Part shown: positions 1 to 5,605 of the stretch, in pieces
Position numbering within the stretch: position 1 is the first letter of the stretch
Layout: each line of letters starts with the position of its first letter
Origin: Deferribacterales bacterium UBA4806
GTDB taxonomy: Bacteria > Chrysiogenota > Deferribacteres > Deferribacterales > UBA228
Assembly (NCBI GenBank): GCA_002402635.1
Contig: DHGE01000182.1
Span: 796 to 7,071 of the forward strand
Reading direction: 5' to 3'
Length of the DNA stretch: 6,276 bases
Translations under genes and position numbers: made by a program
The notes under the pieces: generated by a model
Databases searched by the model: none
What the model was told of the DNA's origin: nothing
What the model saw: only the letters and a program-made list of their open reading frames with translations

Positions 1-1580
1 ATATTGTTAGACAACACTATTAAATCTGCTAATTTACCTTTTTCTAACGAACCTAAGTATTGTTCCTGAAAAGAAGCGTAAGCAGCGTTATAAGTATAAA
101 GTTTTATTGCTTCTTTAATGGGAATGCCAGAATCTTTAACTATATTTTCTAAACCTTCAAATGGAATGTATGTTTCAACAGGAGAATCTGTTCCCCCACT
201 AACTATTATTTTTTTATTTATTAGTTTATTCCATGCATAGGCATATTTCATTCTATCACTGCCAAGGCGTTCCTTTGCCCAAGCTTTGTCTGATGACCAG
301 AACGAGAATTGTATGGAGGCTATAATATTTTGTCTGCTGAACTTATCAATTAGGGTAGGTGACAAAACTTGGCAGTGTTCAATCCGGTCTCTGTATAATC
401 CCTGTCTTTTCCCCAATTTCAAATAGGAAATATAGTTTGCTTTGAGAATTACTTCACTAGCTAAATCTCCTATTGCGTGTGTTGCTGTTTGTATACCATG
501 AGCATGCGCCTTTGTAAACATATCAATAAACCAACTTTCTGGTTTTATTAACATACCTAAATTTTTTGGATCATCACTATAGGGTTGTTTAAGTGCTGCA
601 GTACGCTCCCCTAAGGCTCCATCTGCAAAGAATTTTATACCACATATTCTTAAACGTTGAGGTATAACATCGTATGGTGTTTTTATGTGATTTTCTATTA
701 GATAATCTATCTCATTTGCACTTAATAGGGCATTAATCCTTATTGGAACCTCACCATTATAAAATACCTCTTTATAAAAATTAAATGCATTTTTTGTTAA
801 GTTTGCCTCTTCGATATTTGTCAAACCCTTCGATAAAACAAGATAACAAAATTTTTCTAACTCCTCGGATGAAACATTTATTTCAGGAATGAATTTGGAA
901 ACCATATTTATGGCATTTTCTTTTAATATGCCAGTTAACTTTCCGTCTTTAAATTTTGTAATTTCGCCTCCTGCTACACTTTTAGTATTATTGTCAATTT
1001 TTGCCAATTTTAAAGCAAATGAGTTTACAACAGCAGTGTGTCCTCCAATTCTAAATAGAATGACTGGATTATTGGGAGCAACAGTATTTAAGTCTTTTTT
1101 TGTCGGCCACCTATATTCTCTATTTTCTGGCCATACTATTTTATCTTGATCCCATCCAAATCCTATAATCCATTCACCAGGTTTTATCTCTAATGATTTT
1201 TTCTTAATTTTATTGAGCATATCCTCTAATGTTTTTATATTTTCTGGCCTTAGATTAATATATTTTGAGGTTTGTAGAGTCATAAGAAAGTGAATATGAG
1301 AATCAATAAACCCAGGAAGTGCTGATTTACCTTTTAAGTCAAACAGAAGTGTTTTGGGGCCTATTAGTGATTCTATTTTTTTGTTATTACCTACATTTAG
1401 AATCTTGTTATTTTTAATTGCTATGGCTTCATATATATTAAAATTTCTATCTACTGTAATGATATTTCCGTTGAAAAGGACTATATCTGCATAATTGTCA
1501 ACATTATTAATAGATGCTTTACAAGCTGTAAAAATAAGGATAGAGAATAAAAACAGCTTTATTTTGCTTATTTTGTGCAT
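1..1580 (-). CDS. YtcJ-type amidohydrolase, predicted lipoprotein (C-terminus off the left edge)
   Basis: Member of the amidohydrolase-3 (YtcJ-like) family, metal-dependent hydrolases that cut C-N bonds; the true substrate is not predictable. 526 codons are visible with no internal stop, against roughly 540-560 in the family, so only a short C-terminal piece is missing. Landmarks in order: metal-binding HxH in LPGFIDSHIH (H95, H97), GFGWDQDK (141-147), GGHTAVVNS (179-187), GILKENA (217-223), FADGALGERTAAL (318-330), THAIGD (367-372), RIEHCQVL (399-406), GGTDSPVE (462-469), and the C-terminal GSLEKGKLADLIVL. The N-terminus is basic then hydrophobic and ends in FTAC at Cys20, a lipobox-like site (F at -3 is less usual), so export and lipid anchoring are inferred; many relatives are cytoplasmic. 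The start at 1580 is supported by AAGGTGG five bases upstream. It is transcribed divergently from the membrane protein at 1697. Confidence 0.9.
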   Translation of the reverse strand, partial: MHKISKIKLFLFSILIFTACKASINNVDNYADIVLFNGNIITVDRNFNIYEAIAIKNNKILNVGNNKKIESLIGPKTLLFDLKGKSALPGFIDSHIHFLMTLQTSKYINLRPENIKTLEDMLNKIKKKSLEIKPGEWIIGFGWDQDKIVWPENREYRWPTKKDLNTVAPNNPVILFRIGGHTAVVNSFALKLAKIDNNTKSVAGGEITKFKDGKLTGILKENAINMVSKFIPEINVSSEELEKFCYLVLSKGLTNIEEANLTKNAFNFYKEVFYNGEVPIRINALLSANEIDYLIENHIKTPYDVIPQRLRICGIKFFADGALGERTAALKQPYSDDPKNLGMLIKPESWFIDMFTKAHAHGIQTATHAIGDLASEVILKANYISYLKLGKRQGLYRDRIEHCQVLSPTLIDKFSRQNIIASIQFSFWSSDKAWAKERLGSDRMKYAYAWNKLINKKIIVSGGTDSPVETYIPFEGLENIVKDSGIPIKEAIKLYTYNAAYASFQEQYLGSLEKGKLADLIVLSNN

Positions 1581-1696
1581 CAAAACCACCTTAAGTATGT
1601 ACTCGCAATATAATATAAGAAAATATGTAACACAATTATAATTTTTATATCTCGATTAGTTACATCATATCTTTAACTTGAGCATTAATTTTTTAT
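1581..1696. promoter_or_regulatory. Divergent intergenic region with a 7-bp inverted repeat
   Basis: These 116 bases separate the start codons of the amidohydrolase (minus) and the membrane protein (plus), so promoters for both should lie here. TATAAT-like hexamers occur on the plus strand (1609-1614, 1637-1642) and on the minus strand (1640-1635), but none has a good -35 partner at normal spacing. An inverted repeat, ATGTAAC at 1625-1631 and GTTACAT at 1659-1665, brackets the TATAAT-like sequences. It could be an operator, but short repeats are common by chance in DNA this AT-rich. Confidence 0.35.
1586..1592 (-). promoter_or_regulatory. Ribosome binding site of the amidohydrolase
   Basis: AAGGTGG on the minus strand lies five bases before the ATG at 1580. 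It matches the anti-Shine-Dalgarno well and fixes the start, which also places the lipoprotein signal at the N-terminus. Confidence 0.75.
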
Positions 1697-2413
1697 ATGA
1701 TATACATAGATATGTTCGATTATACAGTTATTATGTATACAGCTATAGTGGTGGGATTCACCCATACATTATTAGGTCCTGACCATTATATACCATTTAT
1801 AGCACTTTCAAAATCAATGAATTGGAATCTTAAGAAAACTATGTTTATCACAATGCTGTGTGGTTTTGGACATGTTATAAGTTCTGTAATAATTGGTCTC
1901 ATAGGAATAATCTTTGGAAAGGCTTTGATTAGCTTATCTGGACTAGAAACTTTAAGAGGTGAATTTGCAGCTACTTTGCTATTAATTTTTGGTTTTACCT
2001 ATTTCATTTGGGGCTTGTGGCAATCTATAAAAAATAAATCTCATAGTCATATACATAAACATAATAATGTAATACATACACATGACCATATTCATGAAGA
2101 AAAGCATTTCCATCTACACAAGAATAAAAATGTTGTAACATCATGGGCTTTATTTCTTATTTTTGTTTTTGGTCCTTGTGAGCCCTTAATTCCTCTAATA
2201 ATGTATCCTGCTGCGAAACTAAATTTATTCTATACAATATTTGTGTCCGTCATTTTTGCAACTACTACTGTTATGACGATGCTTATGATTGTATTTTTAA
2301 GTTTAAAGGGAATGACTAAAATCAAAATAGAATTTTTAAATAGATTTTCTCACTCACTTGCTGGTTTTGCAATTTTAGCATGTGGAATTTTGGTTAAATA
2401 CTTTAATTTTTAG
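1697..2413 (+). CDS. UreH/NicO-like six-helix membrane protein, predicted metal transporter with a histidine-rich loop
   Basis: 238-residue integral membrane protein resembling the UreH/NicO and TauE/SafE-annotated groups. Hydrophobic segments lie at roughly 12-33, 48-75, 89-110, 147-170, 177-203 and 217-235. Helix 1 carries a histidine motif, HTLLGPDHYIPF (H23, D29, H30), similar in placement to the HxxxxDH motif of nickel/cobalt permeases; helix 2 has GFGHVISS (H59) and helix 4 GPCEPLIPL (C161, E162). Between helices 3 and 4 is a soluble loop with 11 histidines in residues 116-141, typical of Ni, Co or Zn handling. Transport of a divalent metal is inferred; specificity and direction are unknown. 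The start is uncertain: a TGA at 1679-1681 limits upstream extension, no good Shine-Dalgarno precedes the ATG at 1697, and ATG codons at 1712 or 1733 are alternatives. The 3' end overlaps the convergent ddl gene by 11 bp. Confidence 0.8.
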   Translation: MIYIDMFDYTVIMYTAIVVGFTHTLLGPDHYIPFIALSKSMNWNLKKTMFITMLCGFGHVISSVIIGLIGIIFGKALISLSGLETLRGEFAATLLLIFGFTYFIWGLWQSIKNKSHSHIHKHNNVIHTHDHIHEEKHFHLHKNKNVVTSWALFLIFVFGPCEPLIPLIMYPAAKLNLFYTIFVSVIFATTTVMTMLMIVFLSLKGMTKIKIEFLNRFSHSLAGFAILACGILVKYFNF

Positions 2414-3467
2414 ATCTTTTTAATGCATGCTCAACAAGCTTGTCTATTAAAGATGACAAGGTTAAACCTTCTAATGCCATAAGCATGGGATACATGCTGT
2501 GTTTTGTAAAACCTGGTATAGTATTAATTTCATTTAAATAAATATTATTTCTACTATCTATAAACATATCTACTCTGGCATAGTCTTCACATAGAAGAGT
2601 TCTGTATGCTGACAGAGCAACCTTTTTGATTTCTTCTATAATATCAGCATCAATTTTAGCAGGGATTATAAGATCCGTGCTGTTATTATCAGAATATTTT
2701 GCTTCATAGGAATAAAAATCTGATTTTGCTATAATCTCACCTGGTGCTGATACAATAATATTATCTGTGAAATTGCCCAGTATAGCACATTCTATTTCTC
2801 TGGCATCTATTGATTTTTCTATTATTATTTTATTATCAAATTGAAAAGCATGATTTATGGCACATAATAGTTCATCTGCTTTTTTCACTTTAGTAATTCC
2901 TATTGACGATCCCAAACTGGCAGGTTTTACGAATAATGGAAGGTTTAGTCTTTCTATTATTGCTTTTGAACATATATTCTTTCTTTCGTATTTTGAAAAA
3001 TAAATATATTGAGCAATTTTTATTGAGGTTCTACTTATTAATTCTTTTGTAATAACTTTATCCATACAAATGGCTGAAGGGAGAACTGAAGAGCCTATAT
3101 ATGGCAAATTTACTGTTGTAAGAAAACCCTGCATATTTCCATCTTCTCCAGTTGGTCCATGTATCAGTGGGAAAGCTATGTCTAATTCAGAAATTATTTT
3201 GTTACTTGCTAAATTATATTGGTAAACTTTATTATTTATATTAATTAGCGTAGATGGTTGTTTGTTTGGACAGTTGTTTAATAGAGAATAATTTACTATT
3301 TTACAATTTTCTATGTAATAGGAATGTCCTTCTTTATCAATCCATTGAAGAAATAAATTATATTTGCTTAAATTAATATTATTAACAATGTTTTTTGCCG
3401 ATTCAATTGATACTTCATGTTCAGCTGATTTGCCACCAAAAATCAGTAAAATATTTAATTTTCCCAT
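2403..3467 (-). CDS. ddl: D-alanine--D-alanine ligase
   Basis: Cytoplasmic ATP-grasp enzyme that joins two D-alanines for peptidoglycan precursor synthesis. It is 354 residues and complete. The N-terminal substrate domain has GGKSAEHEVS (11-20). HGPTGEDGNMQG (103-114) and the PYIGSS...SAICMDK stretch (122-137) follow, then the ATP-grasp segment VKPASLGSSIGI (180-191). The omega loop contains EAKY (255-258); the Lys-Tyr pair matches the residues that mark D-Ala:D-Ala ligases rather than VanA-type D-lactate ligases. Magnesium-binding residues are present: RVD (298-300) and NEINTIPGFT (312-321), with E313 and N315. The product therefore implies ordinary D-Ala-D-Ala peptidoglycan. No Shine-Dalgarno is visible before the start. 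The start codon is only 21 bp from that of the divergent rqcH gene, and the stop overlaps the convergent transporter gene. Confidence 0.95.
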   Translation of the reverse strand: MGKLNILLIFGGKSAEHEVSIESAKNIVNNINLSKYNLFLQWIDKEGHSYYIENCKIVNYSLLNNCPNKQPSTLININNKVYQYNLASNKIISELDIAFPLIHGPTGEDGNMQGFLTTVNLPYIGSSVLPSAICMDKVITKELISRTSIKIAQYIYFSKYERKNICSKAIIERLNLPLFVKPASLGSSIGITKVKKADELLCAINHAFQFDNKIIIEKSIDAREIECAILGNFTDNIIVSAPGEIIAKSDFYSYEAKYSDNNSTDLIIPAKIDADIIEEIKKVALSAYRTLLCEDYARVDMFIDSRNNIYLNEINTIPGFTKHSMYPMLMALEGLTLSSLIDKLVEHALKRSKN

Positions 3468-3488
3468 AATATAAACTATTATATAAAA
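3468..3488. promoter_or_regulatory. 21-bp A/T-only divergent spacer between ddl and rqcH
   Basis: The spacer holds a single C and otherwise only A and T. On the minus strand TATAAT (3483 to 3478) ends about 11 bases before the ddl ATG, with a weak -35-like GTTACA at 3508-3503, inside rqcH, at a 19-base spacing. On the plus strand TATAAA (3470-3475) precedes the rqcH ATG. If either -10 element is used, the mRNA would start only a few bases from the ATG and be nearly leaderless. This fits the absence of a Shine-Dalgarno on both genes but is not proven. Confidence 0.35.
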
Positions 3489-5033
3489 ATGGACGGTATT
3501 ACTGTAACTAAAATTACAAATATTTTAAAGAGAAATATTAAAGATTTAAAAATGAAAAACCTGCTATTGGGAGATGATATAATACAACTTATTTTTCATG
3601 GTTTTAATAAAGCGTTGAATATATCGTTGGGAGGAAATCTTACGGGAATATATTATTCTAGTGAAATCATATCTACAAGTAAGAGATTAAATTATTTAGA
3701 TAATTCAATAATCAGAGAAATCTATAATTTATCTTTTGAAAGAGTAATTTATTTACAGTTAATGAAGTATAGAGGTAGTGGAAAAAAAATAATATATACC
3801 TGTATATTTGAATTATTTTCGAAATATCCTAATTTTTATGTACTAGAAGAAAACAATAAAATAATATTTATGTTAAAAGAACACTTCTTAGATACTTCTA
3901 GAAACAATGTAGTAGGAGGCAAGTATGTCGAAGTTAAAAGAAATAAAGAAGAAAGGATAGACAAAAGCAATAAAGATAAATTTGAACTAATGCAGGGTTT
4001 CTATAATGTGACAGTTCATTATGCCAATATTTTGGCTAGCGAGTATGGATTTGAAAGGACCAAGAAACTTATCTTGGACTCTTTGGACGATGACAATTTC
4101 TATATAGATGCTCAAGACAGAATCATACCTTTTCCATTTAAAGGTTATAAGAATTTATTGAATTTTGATCAATTAAGTCAGTACTATAATTCAAAGATAG
4201 GGAAAAAAACAATTAATGAACAAAAGAAAAAAATTTTAAACTATCTGAATAAAATAAAGAAGGAAAATGAAAGGGCCTTAGTAAAAATAAATAGCGAATT
4301 GAAAGAAGCAAAAGATTATAAAAATTATTTAGAAAAGGCAGAATTATTAAAGAATAATTTACATCTTATTAATAAAAAAACAGGGATTATATACTTAGAT
4401 AAATACACAGAGAAAGGGATAGAAAAAATAAAATATAATTTAAGTGAAGATGATTTAAATGGTAATATTGAAAAACTATTTAGTAAGGGGAAGAAATTAA
4501 AAAGAGCATTAGCTTTTTTAGATGATAGAATAAAAAAAATAGAGAACAAAATAACTGAAATAGATAAACAAATACATGAAATAGAGAATTTAGAAGACCA
4601 AGATATAATAGACATATATGCAAATTATTATTTTGAGCATAAAAAAAATAAGGCGAGAGATACTAGCTTGCCTTTTATTAAGGTTAAAAAAGGTGATGTG
4701 TTATATATTATTGGGAAGAATAAAAAATCTAATAACCTTATTATATCTAGATTTTCACGGAGAGAAGACATGTGGTTTCATGTGAGAGGAGTTCCTTCAG
4801 CACATGTTATAGCTAGAAAAAATGGGACACTAACAGTTGAAGAAATAGTTTTTGGCGCAAAATTAGCGGCATCTTTTAGCAAAGCAAAAAATGAACAAAA
4901 AGTTGAAGTAGATTATACTCTTAGAAAATACATTACCAAACCAAAAAAATCCCCCGAAGGCTATGTGCACTATAGTAATTTTAAGACAGTGCTAGTTGAT
5001 CCTTCTCAAATTATATTAAACCTTGAAGAATAA
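3489..5033 (+). CDS. rqcH: RqcH/NFACT-family ribosome quality control protein, divergent form
   Basis: Homologue of Rqc2/NEMF/RqcH (older name: fibronectin-binding protein A), which binds 50S subunits carrying stalled nascent chains and, in studied members, directs addition of C-terminal alanine tails. The 514 residues are shorter than the roughly 560-590 of Firmicutes RqcH. Order: a divergent NFACT-N domain starting MDGI (1 to about 150), a degenerate helix-hairpin-helix segment around MQGFYNVTVHYANILASEYG (168-187), a long charged coiled coil (about 238-372), and a well conserved NFACT-R/DUF814 domain (about 393-510) with REDMWFHVRGVPSAHVIAR (425-443), VDYTLRKYITKPK (474-486) and GYVHYSNFKTVLVDP (491-505). 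The usual Asp-Arg pair of NFACT-N appears as Glu84-Arg85 in LSFERVIYL. The start is chosen because MDGI aligns with the conserved N-terminal DGI; no Shine-Dalgarno is seen. Family membership is firm; full alanine-tailing activity is inferred. Confidence 0.85.
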   Translation: MDGITVTKITNILKRNIKDLKMKNLLLGDDIIQLIFHGFNKALNISLGGNLTGIYYSSEIISTSKRLNYLDNSIIREIYNLSFERVIYLQLMKYRGSGKKIIYTCIFELFSKYPNFYVLEENNKIIFMLKEHFLDTSRNNVVGGKYVEVKRNKEERIDKSNKDKFELMQGFYNVTVHYANILASEYGFERTKKLILDSLDDDNFYIDAQDRIIPFPFKGYKNLLNFDQLSQYYNSKIGKKTINEQKKKILNYLNKIKKENERALVKINSELKEAKDYKNYLEKAELLKNNLHLINKKTGIIYLDKYTEKGIEKIKYNLSEDDLNGNIEKLFSKGKKLKRALAFLDDRIKKIENKITEIDKQIHEIENLEDQDIIDIYANYYFEHKKNKARDTSLPFIKVKKGDVLYIIGKNKKSNNLIISRFSRREDMWFHVRGVPSAHVIARKNGTLTVEEIVFGAKLAASFSKAKNEQKVEVDYTLRKYITKPKKSPEGYVHYSNFKTVLVDPSQIILNLEE

Positions 5034-5137
5034 CTACCTAAAGGTGATTTTTCCGGTTAATTTGAAATTTTAATTGTTGACAATAATCTTATAATTCTAA
5101 TTATATTAAATTAGTCTTAATGAGGGGGTATGATTTT
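5034..5137 (+). promoter_or_regulatory. Leader of the selenoprotein gene with a possible promoter
   Basis: A perfect -35 hexamer TTGACA lies at 5077-5082. The best -10 candidate at workable distance is TATATT at 5102-5107 (19-base spacer). A perfect TATAAT at 5090-5095 is only 7 bases from TTGACA, so those two cannot work together. The downstream gene thus seems able to be transcribed separately from rqcH. No convincing terminator hairpin follows the rqcH stop, so read-through is also possible. Confidence 0.45.
5122..5128 (+). promoter_or_regulatory. Strong ribosome binding site of the selenoprotein gene
   Basis: GAGGGGG lies nine bases before the ATG at 5138. An out-of-frame ATG at 5130 is only one base away, too close to be used, and opens a three-codon frame ending at the true start. 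This site argues that translation begins upstream of the in-frame UGA and therefore must pass through it. Confidence 0.75.
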
Positions 5138-5605
5138 ATGAAAATAAAGTATTATTTGTTAGCAATTTTTTTAATGGTTTTAGCTTTTTTTGGCTATATT
5201 GCGCAGGAGTCCTATGGAATAAACAAAAGCGAACAACCTTACATTAAAGTCTTTTATAATCCTGCTTGAGGTTGTTGCAAAAAATGGTGGAACCATTTAG
5301 TAAAAGAAGGTTTTAAAGTAGAAAATGTTGAGATTAATGATTTGACCGCTATCAAAAAGAGATATGGTATATCAGGTGACCTTACATCGTGTCATACTGC
5401 AGTTATAAATGATTTTGTTATTGAAGGTCATGTACCAGCTAAAGATATTAAAAGATTATTAAAAGAACAATCTGATATAGTAGGATTATCTGTACCAGGA
5501 ATGCCTGTGGGTTCACCGGGTATGGAACAGGGAGATATAAAGGAATCCTTTAATGTATATGCTATCTATAAGGATGGTTCATTGAAGGTTTATCAAAGAT
5601 ATTGA
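5138..5605 (+). CDS. Predicted selenoprotein: exported DUF411 (CopG-like) copper/thiol protein with Sec44
   Basis: 155 residues if the TGA at 5267-5269 is read as selenocysteine. Residues 1-23 form a basic then hydrophobic signal peptide or anchor, so the protein should act outside the cytoplasmic membrane. The rest is a full-length DUF411 domain: KVFYNPA-U-GCCKKWW (37-51), LTSCHTAVINDFVIEGHVP (82-100), the PGMPVGSPGME segment (113-123), and a C-terminal YAIYKDGSLKVYQRY. In ordinary members the motif reads C-G-C-C, so U44 sits exactly where the first cysteine belongs. The frame stays conserved on both sides of the codon, a strong RBS lies upstream, and a SECIS-like hairpin follows. Family members are linked to copper resistance; as I recall, CopG binds a copper cluster through the CxCC cysteines and the SCH cysteine, here U44, C46, C47 and C85. 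A point mutation or sequencing error (TGC or TGT to TGA) is the main alternative. Starting at TTG 5342 would remove the motif and signal and is rejected. Confidence 0.87.
5267..5269 (+). other. In-frame UGA predicted to encode selenocysteine (residue 44)
   Basis: The codon lies in frame with the ATG at 5138 (129 bases downstream) and with the conserved DUF411 sequence up to the stop at 5603-5605. The next codons read Gly-Cys-Cys, so the UGA replaces the first Cys of CGCC. General reassignment of UGA is unlikely, because no other in-frame UGA occurs in about 2,000 codons here and UGA also serves as terminal stop in two genes. Confidence 0.85.
5282..5298 (+). promoter_or_regulatory. Predicted bacterial SECIS hairpin
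   Basis: AAATGGT at 5282-5288 pairs perfectly with ACCATTT at 5292-5298, giving seven base pairs closed by a GGA loop (or a five-base UGGAA loop if the top A-U pair opens). The loop begins 19 bases after the UGA, within the roughly 16-37 base distance reported for bacterial SECIS elements, and carries G at its first position, as those elements require. SelB would bind such a hairpin to deliver Sec-tRNA. The stem is within coding sequence for KKWWNHL, so protein constraint may account for part of it. The lower stem is not well paired. Confidence 0.7.

Noticed and set aside
889..1149. 86-residue plus-strand ORF
   Set aside because: It lies antisense within the amidohydrolase, whose conserved motifs run through the region; it has no family resemblance.
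2394..2418. Bidirectional terminator between the transporter and ddl
   Set aside because: Only a TTAAA/TTTAA stem with no G-C pairs followed by T's; not distinguishable from background.
4325..4615. 96-residue minus-strand ORF
   Set aside because: It is antisense to the rqcH coiled coil; its hydrophobic look results from the complement of Lys/Glu/Ile-rich codons.
5130..5141. Three-codon leader ORF ending at the selenoprotein start
   Set aside because: Its ATG is one base from the Shine-Dalgarno sequence, too close for initiation; it is most likely chance.
5267..5269. UGA reassigned to Trp or Gly throughout the genome
   Set aside because: No other internal UGA occurs in about 2,000 codons, TGG and GGN are used normally, and UGA ends two genes. 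The affected position is a conserved Cys, not Trp or Gly.
5342..5605. Stand-alone 87-residue ORF with TTG start
   Set aside because: It is the C-terminal part of the DUF411 domain. No RBS precedes the TTG, and the signal peptide and metal motif lie upstream in the same frame across the UGA.
5593..5605. Further Sec codons at the terminal UGA of the selenoprotein or of the ABC ATPase
   Set aside because: Both proteins are full length for their families at these points. The ATPase UGA is followed directly by TAA, and neither has a convincing SECIS hairpin.
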